DNA of 64,000 nt from assembly GCF_022842015.1 (NCBI RefSeq), contig NZ_JALHQJ010000004.1, positions 1 through 64,000 on the forward strand, written 5' to 3'. The stretch is from Nitrosomonas sp. Lineage in GTDB: Bacteria > Pseudomonadota > Gammaproteobacteria > Burkholderiales > Nitrosomonadaceae. Below are positions 1 through 8,713 of this stretch, piece by piece. A model generated the notes under the pieces. The model worked only from the letters and a program-made list of their open reading frames with translations, made no database searches and was not told the origin of the DNA. The position numbers and the translations under genes are program-made. The stretch's first letter is position 1, and the number at the start of each line of letters is the position of its first letter.

Positions 1-933
1 GCAGCCGACACATTGCTGACGCTGATGCCCGCAGCGGGACATCTGATACACATGTCATCGCATATTTATCAGCGCGTTGGCCGTTACGCCGACTCAATAA
101 AGAGCAACCAACTTGCAATCGCGGCGGATGAAGATTATATCTTGCAATGCCAGGCGCAAGGTTTGTATCCGATGGTGTACTATCCGCACAACATTCATTT
201 TCTCTGGTTTGCAGCGACGCTGGATGGTCAGAGTAAGCTTGCCATGAGCGCTGCGCAGGAAGCAGCTAGCAGGATTGACGATGAAGTGTTGAAAACAATA
301 CCACTGACCGCTATATTCCGCGTAACGCCATTTTGGGCGCTTGCACGATTCGGACACTGGCAGGAAATTCTTGCACAGCCTGCGCCTCCCGCAACTAATT
401 TGTTTTTAACCGGAAGCTGGCACTATGTACGTGGTCTCGCATTTGTCGCAACAAAACAATTGCAGCAAGCTGAAAATGAACTGGAAGCGCTGCGCAAGAT
501 TATGAAAGATCCGCTACTGGATAGCCCACTGCTCTCAAAAAATACCACGAAGACTGTGCTGAACGCTGCGCCTGAAGTTCTGGCAGGAGAGATTGCCGCT
601 GCGCGAGGGCAGTTCGATCAGGCCATTGCATATCTTGAAAAAGCGGTTCGCCTGGAAGATGCTTTGGTGTACACCGAGCCGTCGGAATTTCACTTGCCGC
701 CACGGTTGGCGTTGGGTGCTATCCTTCTGGAATCAGGGCGACCCAATGAAGCGGAAACAGTTTATTGGGAAGATTTGCGCCGGAATCGCAACAATGGATG
801 GGCGCTTTACGGTTTAGCACAGGCATTGCGAGCACAAAACAAAAACGATGAGGCGGCCATTATCACAGCACGCTTTGAGCAGGCTTGGGCGCGTGCCGAT
901 ATAAAACTGCGCGCATCTCGTTTTGGGCGCTGA
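1..933 (+). CDS. TPR-repeat protein, 5' end outside the window
   Basis: The frame is open from base 1, so the true start lies upstream and only the last ~310 residues are seen. The sequence is rich in helix-turn-helix TPR-like units. Early in the visible part is a stretch beginning HIYQRVGRYADSIKSNQLAI, and near the C-terminus are repeats around ARGQFDQAIAYLEKAVRLED and ESGRPNEAETVYWEDL. The HMSSHIYQRVGRY segment is typical of a family of tetratricopeptide proteins of unknown role found in many proteobacteria. TPR arrays bind proteins, so a scaffold or adaptor role is inferred; no catalytic motif is visible. A separate enzymatic or signal-peptide part could lie upstream of the window. Confidence 0.75.
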   Translation, partial: AADTLLTLMPAAGHLIHMSSHIYQRVGRYADSIKSNQLAIAADEDYILQCQAQGLYPMVYYPHNIHFLWFAATLDGQSKLAMSAAQEAASRIDDEVLKTIPLTAIFRVTPFWALARFGHWQEILAQPAPPATNLFLTGSWHYVRGLAFVATKQLQQAENELEALRKIMKDPLLDSPLLSKNTTKTVLNAAPEVLAGEIAAARGQFDQAIAYLEKAVRLEDALVYTEPSEFHLPPRLALGAILLESGRPNEAETVYWEDLRRNRNNGWALYGLAQALRAQNKNDEAAIITARFEQAWARADIKLRASRFGR

Positions 934-1228
934 TGAGCCATTTGTGGAGTGAAGTGGTGCCGCCAGATAGGGCAAGCAATTAAGCCCTGATATTGCGTTA
1001 AAGAGTGACAATAAAATATATCTTTACACAATTTAATTGTTCAGAGAGACTAGAAAAGCCACTGAACAGCTTAAGCCATTGAACCACTCAATAGCGTTAT
1101 TCAAAAACCAACAAAAACGCAGGTTGCTTCTTACGGGAAGCTGAATTTGATCTGACAGGTACTTTGTGAAGTCAGAGTAACTGTCAGATCAAGTCGCGGT
1201 GACTACAAATTAGATGAAGCTACCTCTC
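934..1228. other. Gap between TPR gene and cheZ with two inverted repeats
   Basis: No credible coding frame is seen on either strand. The gap holds a 7-bp inverted repeat (TGTTCAG at 1038-1044 with CTGAACA at 1062-1068) and a much stronger 12-bp one listed separately at 1147-1192. It lies between convergent genes (TPR plus, cheZ minus), so terminator or mRNA-end functions are plausible, but neither hairpin is followed by a clear T-run. Confidence 0.5.
1147..1192. repeat. 12-bp perfect inverted repeat, 22-nt spacer
   Basis: TTGATCTGACAG at 1147-1158 is exactly complementary to CTGTCAGATCAA at 1181-1192. The spacer holds a smaller ACTT/AAGT stem. It lies between convergent genes. It could be a stem-loop terminator without a T-run, or the relic of a small mobile element; the sequence alone does not decide. 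Confidence 0.6.
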
Positions 1229-1987
1229 TCAGAAACCGAGACTAGCTAACAAATCATCCGCTTGGTTTTGATTGCATACGACATCATTTCTTTTCTCAGG
1301 ATTTGTAACTGGTCCATTCATGAGTCCTTCATGTTCAGTTGTAATTTTCTTGGCAGGGGCATTGGCGAGTAAAAGATCAATTAGATCTTTTTCTAAACTT
1401 TGCACCATATGCGTGATTTTTTTGATGACTTGGCCTGTCAAATCTTGGAAGTCTTGTGCCATCATTATTTCAAGTAATTGGGCATTGGTTGTACTGGTCT
1501 GTTCGGGTACCTTGTCAAGATACTGAAGTGTTTCAATAAGCAATGTTTTGAATACTTCAGGATCTGAATTCGCTTGCTGGGTTTCAAAGGCTTTTTTCCA
1601 TTGCTCGGATAGATAAATTGCATCATTTGAAAGTTTATCTTGAATCGGCATTGCGATTTCAGTGGCATTGAGTGTGCGCTCAGCAGCTTGTTCAGTTTTT
1701 GTGGCGACATAAGCCAGTTTATCTTGAGCATCGGGCACTTCAGAAGCAATTTCTTGGAGACGTGTGTCATACCCTAATTCCCGTAAGCTATTGTGTAAGT
1801 TCCGTGTTAACAACCCAACCTGATCAAGAATTTTTTTGTCAGTTATTATGGGTTCTTGGTTATCGTTGAATTTGGTTTCAGAATTTTTTGATGTATTAGT
1901 TAATTGAATCGGTTTTCTGGATTTTTTGGGGGTTAGAGCTTGATCAATTTCGTTAATTTTTACTTTTATTTGATCTTTTGAATTCAT
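1229..1987 (-). CDS. cheZ: CheZ, CheY-P phosphatase
   Basis: CheZ dephosphorylates phospho-CheY and so ends the signal to the flagellar motor; it acts in the cytoplasm near the receptor arrays. The diagnostic helix is present at about residues 178-188 (QDFQDLTGQVI), with Asp182 and Gln186 matching the catalytic Asp143 and Gln147 of E. coli CheZ. The extreme C-terminus (ADDLLASLGF) is the conserved amphipathic peptide that docks onto CheY, preceded by a flexible linker. At 252 residues it is somewhat longer than the E. coli protein (214), with a charged, low-complexity N-terminal ~45 residues. It lies 32 bp downstream of cheY on the same strand, surely one operon. The start is an ATG with AGGTAAG upstream. 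Confidence 0.95.
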   Translation of the reverse strand: MNSKDQIKVKINEIDQALTPKKSRKPIQLTNTSKNSETKFNDNQEPIITDKKILDQVGLLTRNLHNSLRELGYDTRLQEIASEVPDAQDKLAYVATKTEQAAERTLNATEIAMPIQDKLSNDAIYLSEQWKKAFETQQANSDPEVFKTLLIETLQYLDKVPEQTSTTNAQLLEIMMAQDFQDLTGQVIKKITHMVQSLEKDLIDLLLANAPAKKITTEHEGLMNGPVTNPEKRNDVVCNQNQADDLLASLGF

Positions 1988-2019
1988 AGTTAACTTACCT
2001 ATTCGTTGATAGATGGGGT

Positions 2020-2427
2020 TTACGCCTTCTCAGAAATTTTGGCTTTCATGTTCTGGAAAATTTTATTTAGCTTTTCCTCAAGCACGATGGCAGTGAATGG
2101 TTTAACAATATAACCGCTTGCGCCGGCTTGGGCGGCAGCCACAATGTTTTCTTTTTTGGCTTCAGCGGTGACCATAAGGACGGGAATATCTTTTAGTGCA
2201 GAGTTCGCGCGCACATTTTGTAGCATAGTTAACCCATCCATATTGGGCATATTCCAATCGGATACAATAAAGTCAAAGTTACCGTCTTGCAGTTTACGTA
2301 ATGCGCTTGCACCATCTTCAGCCTCGTCAACATTGACAAATCCAAGCTCTTTTAAAAGGTTGCGAATGATTCTACGCATGGTAGAAAAATCATCGACTAC
2401 CAGAATTTTCATATTTTTGTCCGTCAT
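2020..2427 (-). CDS. cheY: CheY chemotaxis response regulator
   Basis: Single-domain receiver of 135 residues. Asp57 (VSDWNMPN) is the phosphorylation site, with the acidic pair Asp12-Asp13, Thr in the MVTAEAK segment and Lys in IVKPFT completing the site. Phospho-CheY binds FliM at the motor. The sequence resembles E. coli CheY closely, more than the second CheY-like protein at 42829-43194 does. GGAGAAAAGC precedes the ATG. Its direct partner cheZ follows on the same transcript, so this two-gene unit supplies motor signal and signal termination, separate from the cheA operon 40 kb away. Confidence 0.95.
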   Translation of the reverse strand: MTDKNMKILVVDDFSTMRRIIRNLLKELGFVNVDEAEDGASALRKLQDGNFDFIVSDWNMPNMDGLTMLQNVRANSALKDIPVLMVTAEAKKENIVAAAQAGASGYIVKPFTAIVLEEKLNKIFQNMKAKISEKA

Positions 2428-2804
2428 GCTTTTCTCCGAAAATAGTTGTATCTTTCGTATTACTCGTGCTGCTCGATCTATAACTGGCTAATTAAATAGT
2501 TTTATTTGTATCAATCTTGCTGGTGTATTTACGACAAATGACTATTAAAATTGAGGTTAAACCAGAAGAATATTGTGTAGAAATCGTTACTTTAAGGTTT
2601 AAGAATTTTAATGTACTTCAGATTGATTAATGCTACGAGAAGTAATCGACGATATTTAGGGAAACTATAATGAAGATAATTAACTGTATTTATAAATATT
2701 CTGTTGAGAGCATTCATAAATATATGAAGTATGAAGTTATGCAATAAGAAATAACAAAATCAGCCTGGGTTTGTAGTGTTTTTAGGACAAATGTTTTTGA
2801 TCAA
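2428..2804. other. AT-rich gap upstream of cheY
   Basis: No gene is seen. The stretch is AT-rich and must hold the promoter of cheY-cheZ (minus strand) and the 3' end of the squalene/hpnA unit. I found only weak matches to the flagellar sigma-28 consensus and no convincing terminator. Confidence 0.4.
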
Positions 2805-3794
2805 TTAGTTGTTGTAACCATTTTCTTTGAACCAGTTAATGGCGTCTCTAATTGCTTCAAATGCCGGACGGTATTGGTAGCCTAATTCATGTTGTGCTTT
2901 CTTGCTGGAGAAAAACATTGTTTTTTTGGCCATACGAATGCTATCCATCGTTGCGCGCGGTTCTGAGTGCGTGAGGCTTGCAATTTTTTCCATACACCAT
3001 GCCATAGGCAACATTAGACTGATAGGTATGTTGATGCGATTCTTCTTTGTTCCGGTGATTGAATCAATAGTTTGTAAGATTTGTAACAGAGTCATGTCAT
3101 CGCCACCTAATATGTAGCGTTCCCCTATTTTTCCACGCTGATACGCTAATAAATGACCATATGCAATATCATCGACATGAGCAACGTTCAGTCCAGTATT
3201 GACGTAAGCAGGCATACGACCCATGAGTGTATCCAATATGATGCGCCCAGTTGGAGTAGGGCGAATATCTCGAGGGCCTATCGGAGCTGAAGGATTGACG
3301 ATAGTTAAGGGTAAATGATACTCATCGGTTAATTGTTTCACCATTTGTTCAGCGAGATATTTGGAGCGCTTATAGTATCCGGAAATCGTAGAAATATCGG
3401 ATGGAGTTTCTTCGTTGGCCGGTGCTCCATCGGGGTTGAGGCCGAGTGTCGCTACACTGCTAGTATATACTATACGTTTTATGCCTTCCTGATGAGCAGC
3501 TAAGATGAGTGCGCGCGTACCATGAATGTTAATATCATACATAGTTTCAGGGTCAGGTACCCAGAGGCGATAATCAGCGGCGACATGAAAAAGGCTATCG
3601 CAACCATGAACTGCACGTTTCAGGGATTCATGGTTACGTAGATCGCCTTCGAAAATTTCAACTGCAAAATTTCTAAGATTTCTCCGATCACTATTCGGTC
3701 TAGCCAAAACACGAACGTCATGTCCGGCAGTGAGCAAACATCGCATGACCGCTGAACCGAGAAATCCAGTGGCGCCTGTAACCAATGATTTCAT
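2805..3794 (-). CDS. hpnA: HpnA, hopanoid-associated sugar epimerase
   Basis: NAD-dependent epimerase/dehydratase of the extended short-chain dehydrogenase type, 329 residues. The N-terminus has the Rossmann motif GATGFLG (residues 7-13), followed by FHVAADYRLW, YTSSVATLG and the YxxxK catalytic pair in YYKRSKYLAE. This pattern, especially the HVAADYRLWVPDP block, is characteristic of HpnA, which is encoded with hopanoid genes. Its exact sugar substrate is not firmly established. The gene follows the squalene synthase gene by 14 bp on the same strand, which fits a hopanoid-lipid role. No squalene-hopene cyclase or other hpn gene is in the window. Confidence 0.88.
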   Translation of the reverse strand: MKSLVTGATGFLGSAVMRCLLTAGHDVRVLARPNSDRRNLRNFAVEIFEGDLRNHESLKRAVHGCDSLFHVAADYRLWVPDPETMYDINIHGTRALILAAHQEGIKRIVYTSSVATLGLNPDGAPANEETPSDISTISGYYKRSKYLAEQMVKQLTDEYHLPLTIVNPSAPIGPRDIRPTPTGRIILDTLMGRMPAYVNTGLNVAHVDDIAYGHLLAYQRGKIGERYILGGDDMTLLQILQTIDSITGTKKNRINIPISLMLPMAWCMEKIASLTHSEPRATMDSIRMAKKTMFFSSKKAQHELGYQYRPAFEAIRDAINWFKENGYNN

Positions 3795-3808
3795 ATTATC
3801 GCAATTGC

Positions 3809-4867
3809 TCAGTTAATTTCTGATAACACCGCTTGGTGTAAGCTAACTTCAGGAAGGTTTCTGGAAGTATACTTGAACAATAGTTCGAGTATCCAGTTGT
3901 GACTGGCAAACAAACTGGTTGTTACGATGGCCGCTTTAACGCTACGACGACTGATTTTTACTTGTGCTCCTGCAGAAAAATTTCGGTGTTGATTTATTTT
4001 GTTGAGGGTCAGGATGGCCATGCCAATGGCCCATAAACAAAAACGGCGAATACCTTTTTCGTGCGGAGGGATCAGGCTAGTGTAGACTAGGGCGTTAAGC
4101 AAATGCCCTTTGGCAACTCCCAATAGTTCTGCTAATCCGGCTTGAAATTTGGTATCACTCATGCCAGGATGCAATTTGCTGAGATCAAATCCATGCTTAA
4201 GAAAAATATCTTGTGGCAGCCAGCATGCACCACGCTCACGGTCATCCCATATGTCTTTAAGAATATTTGTCATTTGCAAGCCCTGTCCAAATGATACGGC
4301 AAGTTTCATCAAAGTGGGTTTATGCGCATTGATCTCCTCTGAGTAATCACAGAATAGCTCGGTTAACATTTCACCGACAACGCCTGCAACGTAATAACAA
4401 TATTGGTTCATTGCGGATAAATCTTTGAGTCCTTCCAAAGATTCGGTTTCCTGATAATCCGCCATACCCTGAGCCATGATTTTAACGCATCGCTCCAATG
4501 CTTTGCGTTGCACGGGATTGAAACTGTGTGTGATGCGAATAACTGCGGGTGTATTTTTAATTAAGTCATGTTCTGCAGGAATGGTTTGCTCAGAAAGGAG
4601 AGGGCGCAATATTTGTGAAAATTCTTTTGCTGATGCATTTCCACATACCACTTCAGCAAACATGTCCGATAATTGTCGGGTTTGTTCGATTGTCAGAGCA
4701 TTATCATCTTCAATCGTGTCAGTGATACGACAAAGTAGGTATGCATTACCGATGATGCAACGTAAAGTCTCAGGTAATTGTGGAATGGTTAATGCAAAAG
4801 TGCGTGAGACACCTTGCAGGATGTAGTCTTGATATTGCTCATCATTGATGCGAGAGTGGCTTGTCAT
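3809..4867 (-). CDS. Squalene synthase, eukaryote-like single-enzyme type
   Basis: Likely condenses two farnesyl diphosphates into squalene (farnesyl-diphosphate farnesyltransferase), feeding hopanoid synthesis. From the ATG at 4867 the protein has 352 residues. The first aspartate-rich motif is DTIEDD at about 50-55; the second is within TNILKDIWDDRERG. QYCYYVAGVVGEMLTELF matches the YCHYVAG signature of eukaryotic squalene synthases better than the HpnC/HpnD pair used by most hopanoid producers. There is no C-terminal membrane anchor, unlike the eukaryotic enzymes. A TTG seven codons upstream (4888) is possible but has no better ribosome site. A phytoene synthase role is less likely given the motifs and the adjacent hpnA. 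Confidence 0.85.
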   Translation of the reverse strand: MTSHSRINDEQYQDYILQGVSRTFALTIPQLPETLRCIIGNAYLLCRITDTIEDDNALTIEQTRQLSDMFAEVVCGNASAKEFSQILRPLLSEQTIPAEHDLIKNTPAVIRITHSFNPVQRKALERCVKIMAQGMADYQETESLEGLKDLSAMNQYCYYVAGVVGEMLTELFCDYSEEINAHKPTLMKLAVSFGQGLQMTNILKDIWDDRERGACWLPQDIFLKHGFDLSKLHPGMSDTKFQAGLAELLGVAKGHLLNALVYTSLIPPHEKGIRRFCLWAIGMAILTLNKINQHRNFSAGAQVKISRRSVKAAIVTTSLFASHNWILELLFKYTSRNLPEVSLHQAVLSEIN

Positions 4868-4933
4868 TACAAATTTATCATAAAGCAATACAACGTGTTA
4901 ATACAATTAAATGCGTCCCCTGATTCATGTTGC

Positions 4934-6190
4934 TCAGTAAGATGGAATTTTCTCGTTAGAAAATAACTGATCAATTGTTTCACGTTGCCGGATAAGGTGG
5001 GTAGTGTTTTTATCTACCATAATTTCAGCGACGCGCGGCCGCGAATTGTAATTCGAGCTCATGCTCATGCCATATGCACCGGCTGACATGATAGCCAAAA
5101 GATTACCACTAATCAGACCAATTTTGCGATCATGACCCAAAAAATCACCCGTTTCACATACAGGTCCAACGATCTGATAATCATTGATTTCTCCAGAATT
5201 CTTTTTAACGGGTAAAATTTCATGATAGGCATCATAAAGTGCTGGACGCATAAGGTCGTTCATTGCTGCATCAACAATAGCAAAATTACGTACAGGCGTA
5301 TGCTTCAGATACTCAATGCGTGTTAGAAGGATGCCTGCGTTACCTACCAAAGAGCGGCCCGGTTCGATTAAGAGGCGCTGTTTTGCTTGATGCGTACTGG
5401 CGCAAAGCATGGAGATATAATCACGAATCGATGGCAAAATCTCATTAGTATAGCGAATGCCTAATCCTCCGCCTAAATCCAGGTGCTCAATTTCTAGGTT
5501 TTTCGACTGCAGGGTATCCAGTAAGCTGAGCATTTTTTTACTGGCTTGGATGAAGGGTTCGAGTTCTGTTAACTGCGAGCCAATATGGCAATCTAAGCCG
5601 ATAAAACGAATATTTTGATATAAGTGTGCAAATTGGTAGATCCTTTCAGCTTCGCTGGCCAGAATGCCAAATTTATTTTCTTTGAGCCCGGTGGAAATAT
5701 ATGGATGCGTTTTAGCATCGACATCCGGATTTATACGCAAACTAACCGGTGCAATCTTGTCCATTTCTTTGGCAATTTGATTTAATGAAATTAATTCAGC
5801 CTCAGATTCTACGTTGAAACATAAGATATTGACGTCTAGCGCCATACGCATTTCATGCATACTTTTTCCAACACCGGAAAAAACCGTTTTTCCTGGATCT
5901 CCACCTGCCTTAATGACACGTTGCAATTCCCCGCCGGATACGATATCGAAGCCGCTGCCAAGTTGGGCGAATAGATTAAGTATGGCAATATTTGAATTGG
6001 CTTTTACTGCAAAACAAATCAAATGGTCACGGCTTGCAAATGCAGCATCGAATTCTTGATAAGCTTTAGTTAAAGCTGATTGCGAATAAACATAACACGG
6101 TGTTCCGAATTTCTCGGCAATCTGTTTTAAAGGTACTGATTCGACAAAGAGCTCATCGTCATGGTAATCAAATTCTGGAAAACCACTCAT
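4934..6190 (-). CDS. lysA: Diaminopimelate decarboxylase LysA
   Basis: PLP enzyme of the alanine-racemase-like fold (group IV decarboxylase) that converts meso-diaminopimelate to L-lysine. The PLP lysine is in CFAVKANSN (about residue 63). HIGSQL, the glycine loop GGGLGI, EPGRSLVGNAG and the C-terminal Cys loop PVCETGDFLG with the substrate Tyr region follow in the usual order. Length of 418 residues is normal. Its ATG overlaps the stop of lptM by one base (TAATG), so the two are translationally coupled; the lptM-lysA pair is common in proteobacteria. Confidence 0.96.
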   Translation of the reverse strand: MSGFPEFDYHDDELFVESVPLKQIAEKFGTPCYVYSQSALTKAYQEFDAAFASRDHLICFAVKANSNIAILNLFAQLGSGFDIVSGGELQRVIKAGGDPGKTVFSGVGKSMHEMRMALDVNILCFNVESEAELISLNQIAKEMDKIAPVSLRINPDVDAKTHPYISTGLKENKFGILASEAERIYQFAHLYQNIRFIGLDCHIGSQLTELEPFIQASKKMLSLLDTLQSKNLEIEHLDLGGGLGIRYTNEILPSIRDYISMLCASTHQAKQRLLIEPGRSLVGNAGILLTRIEYLKHTPVRNFAIVDAAMNDLMRPALYDAYHEILPVKKNSGEINDYQIVGPVCETGDFLGHDRKIGLISGNLLAIMSAGAYGMSMSSNYNSRPRVAEIMVDKNTTHLIRQRETIDQLFSNEKIPSY

Positions 6191-6315
6191 TATCTTTCAA
6201 TTTCAACTGGAGTCAAGCGACTAGCTTCATCAGTTTTAGGTAGATAAAGCGGCCCTTTGAGCCCGCATGCACTTAAAGAATAAACTAACAGGATCACGGC
6301 ACAGATTAAACGCAT
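6190..6315 (-). CDS. lptM: LptM small lipoprotein (YifL family)
   Basis: A 41-residue lipoprotein, too short for most gene finders. It has a hydrophobic signal segment, a lipobox LSAC at about residues 14-17 and the family hallmark CGLKGPLYLP directly after the lipidated Cys. LptM assists oxidative maturation of the LptD/LptE lipopolysaccharide translocon in the outer membrane. The stop codon overlaps the lysA start by one base, which is the usual genomic setting of this family and supports the call. Confidence 0.9.
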   Translation of the reverse strand: MRLICAVILLVYSLSACGLKGPLYLPKTDEASRLTPVEIER

Positions 6316-6407
6316 GGAAAAACCCTAAATGATAATTTACCGGATACTATCATAAGCGAATGACAAATTAATCAAACTTGTAATTAATTTTGGCAATCAT
6401 AACAAGG

Positions 6408-7034
6408 TTAAGCGGGCGGCAGTTTTACGGTCAACCAGCTCACTAATTCATTTATTAGTTTATCGCTTGCAGAGTTAAGCGCGAATACTGCGCCTGCGGC
6501 ATCAGCAGAAGGACTGCTTTCGATAGTACTGAAATCTTTTTGAGCGAATAATTTGCGGGAATTACGTTCAATTAAGCTAACACGAAGACTAACAACGACA
6601 TGACTTGAATCTGTTGTATCAAATAGCTGGGTAAATTCGTCCAGTTCAATTTGCAGCACATAATCAGCTTTGGCTGTGCCGCTATCTTTTAAGACTTGCT
6701 CGGGCGTGTTGGTCACGATACGGTTGCGTATTTGTTGGGTAAGCAACGTTGCAGGTGCTGCAATCCAGCGGCTATTGGCATAAGCATAAGACTGCGCAGG
6801 ATTGTCATAGAGCAACCGGTAATGGATCGCGGTACTGTCTAGCCAAGCAGGTGCTGCCGCTTCGTTAATGAGCAGACTTCTTCGGTGTAGTTGCGATTGA
6901 TTTGGCACTTGTTCGGTCAGGGATAAATGCGGCATACCAAAAGCGTAAGTCGATATGGCAGATTGAGGTTTGTGCAATACAGAGCAACCCGTTAGAAAGA
7001 GAAGAATAACGATTAACAATAGCATTTGCTTCAT
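6408..7034 (-). CDS. ABC-transport auxiliary lipoprotein (PqiC/DUF330-like)
   Basis: Outer-membrane lipoprotein of 208 residues. The N-terminus is a signal peptide ending in lipobox LTGC (Cys about 17). The body fits the ABC-type transport auxiliary family, with an AIHYRLLYDNPAQSYAY stretch (the substrate-contacting part of PqiC-like proteins) and a C-terminal helix. It is the last gene of the MCE transporter operon: its ATG overlaps the stop of the MlaD-like gene (ATGA). The presumed role is the outer-membrane end of a phospholipid pathway across the periplasm. The assignment rests on operon position and overall pattern more than on single residues. Confidence 0.78.
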   Translation of the reverse strand: MKQMLLLIVILLFLTGCSVLHKPQSAISTYAFGMPHLSLTEQVPNQSQLHRRSLLINEAAAPAWLDSTAIHYRLLYDNPAQSYAYANSRWIAAPATLLTQQIRNRIVTNTPEQVLKDSGTAKADYVLQIELDEFTQLFDTTDSSHVVVSLRVSLIERNSRKLFAQKDFSTIESSPSADAAGAVFALNSASDKLINELVSWLTVKLPPA

Positions 7035-7927
7035 GGTTTATTTCCTGTGGGTGGAACGAAACCTGTCTCGCCCGGGCCAGGTGATGAAGGAGAGCGACCA
7101 AATATTAAGCTCTGCGGATTTTCTTCTAATTGGTGAAGTACTTTATCTAAGTTGTTGGAATTACGTATTATGCTGTGACTTAATTGTCGTAACTCAGGAA
7201 TTGTAGTGGCGAGCTCCTGGGTACTTTGTGACAAACTATCAAAGATGCCTTCTTTTTGATTAGCTTTGGATACCGTAAGATTGAGCTCGCCCAGAAGTTG
7301 GTCCAAACGTTTGACTAAGGTGCCGGATTCTATGGTTAATTCAGTAAATGCTTTTAACACCGGTTGCAAATGACCAGCAATACCATCAAAATTTTTAGTC
7401 GCTTTATCAATATTCTGCAAAATTTGTGAAACATGCCCCTGGTTTTGCTCATTCAACAATTGGTGCATTTTTAGTACCAACTGATTGACGTTGCTGAGTA
7501 GATCCTGTCCAGAGCCTGTGACCTCATCCAGCAATGATCGACGCATTGGAATCCTTTCATCGCTAAGTATTTCATTATCAACACCATCATCATTGAGCTG
7601 AATATAAGCGAGTCCGGTAACACCTTGATAGCCTAATTGCGCATAAACACTTTTTCTCAGGGTAACATTCTCGTTAACTGCAATCTGGATAAGTATTTGG
7701 TGTGGATTATCAGGATCAAATTGAATCTTTTCCACTTTGCCAATATTAACGCCGCGATAATGTACGGCAGATTGAGGATTAAGCCCGCTCACTGATTCCT
7801 TGGTAACCACGAGATAATCTGTGCGCTTAGTATTGTTGCCGCTGAACCACATGGCGACTAAAGCTACAGAAATACTCAATAAAATAACAAAGATGCCGGC
7901 TATGAGGGCATGGGCACGGTTTTCCAT
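7031..7927 (-). CDS. MlaD/MCE-domain substrate-binding protein
   Basis: Inner-membrane-anchored periplasmic protein, 298 residues. A single N-terminal transmembrane helix (about 8-30) is followed by one MCE domain (about 38-118; LVVTKESVSGLNPQSAVHYR and GYQGVTGLAYIQL are typical). A long helical C-terminal part follows with heptad-like Leu/Ile, as expected for the helical tube that MCE proteins form. MCE hexamers bind lipid and link the ABC transporter to the outer membrane. It overlaps the ATPase gene by 28 bp and the lipoprotein gene by 4 bp. At 298 residues it is longer than E. coli MlaD (183) and nearer the single-MCE proteins with extended C-terminal helices. Confidence 0.9.
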   Translation of the reverse strand: MENRAHALIAGIFVILLSISVALVAMWFSGNNTKRTDYLVVTKESVSGLNPQSAVHYRGVNIGKVEKIQFDPDNPHQILIQIAVNENVTLRKSVYAQLGYQGVTGLAYIQLNDDGVDNEILSDERIPMRRSLLDEVTGSGQDLLSNVNQLVLKMHQLLNEQNQGHVSQILQNIDKATKNFDGIAGHLQPVLKAFTELTIESGTLVKRLDQLLGELNLTVSKANQKEGIFDSLSQSTQELATTIPELRQLSHSIIRNSNNLDKVLHQLEENPQSLIFGRSPSSPGPGETGFVPPTGNKP

Positions 7928-8709
7928 GTTCGCTCCGAGTGATTTTTTTGCTCGATTTTATGTCGTATGTTTTTAAAAAAACTGGTAATAAATGGGTGTT
8001 GAAAGCTATCTATTTCATCTAAGGTGCCCGTTACGATCACTTGTTGATCAGCCAGAACCGCAATGCGATCAGATAATGCTACAAGCGTATCAAGGTCATG
8101 GGTAACCATAACAATGGTGAGATTCATTTCACTGCGTAAAGCTAGAATCAATTCTACAAAACTTTGACTTAGCTCTGGATCCAGTCCGGCAGTAGGTTCA
8201 TCGAGAAATAACACTTCTGGGTCTAATGCCAGCGCACGAGCTAAGGCGACGCGCTTGATCATTCCTCCGGATAAGGCCGCTGGCATCTTGTCAGCATGCT
8301 CGAGTTTTATTGCCACCATATTGAGTTTGACTAATACTAAATCACGAATTATATCTTCACTGAGCGTATGCAATTCACGTAAGGGCAGCGCAACATTATC
8401 GAACACAGTTAATGCGCTAAATAATGCCCCTTGCTGAAAAAGTACGCCGGAATGACTTCGTATATTTTCTTTTTTCAGATTGGAATTGGCATCTTTTAGA
8501 GAGCTACCAAAGATTTTTACTGTTCCTTGGGAAGGCTGCTCAAGCCCCAGCATATGACGTAGTAATGTCGTTTTTCCACTACCTGAGCCACCGATCAATG
8601 TCAAAACCTCGCCGCGATACACATTTAAATTGACATCGCGATGGACAATATGATTGCCGTAGCGAGTGTTTAGTGATTCGATTTCAATAATACATTCCGA
8701 CTTTTTCAT
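7900..8709 (-). CDS. ABC transporter ATP-binding protein, MlaF-like
   Basis: ATPase of the lipid-transport ABC complex, 269 residues from the ATG at 8709. Walker A GGSGSGKTT, the Q-loop around LFQQGALFSAL, signature LSGGMIKRVALARAL and Walker B VLFLDEPTAGLDP are intact. The FQQGALFSAL and GGMIKRVALARA motifs are those of the MlaF/Ttg2A group. I chose 8709 because it lies 4 bp after the permease stop; a longer frame would run back into the permease gene. Upstream and downstream genes encode the permease and the MCE protein, so the whole complex is present. Confidence 0.93.
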   Translation of the reverse strand: MKKSECIIEIESLNTRYGNHIVHRDVNLNVYRGEVLTLIGGSGSGKTTLLRHMLGLEQPSQGTVKIFGSSLKDANSNLKKENIRSHSGVLFQQGALFSALTVFDNVALPLRELHTLSEDIIRDLVLVKLNMVAIKLEHADKMPAALSGGMIKRVALARALALDPEVLFLDEPTAGLDPELSQSFVELILALRSEMNLTIVMVTHDLDTLVALSDRIAVLADQQVIVTGTLDEIDSFQHPFITSFFKNIRHKIEQKNHSERTWKTVPMPS

Positions 8710-8713
8710 TAGT

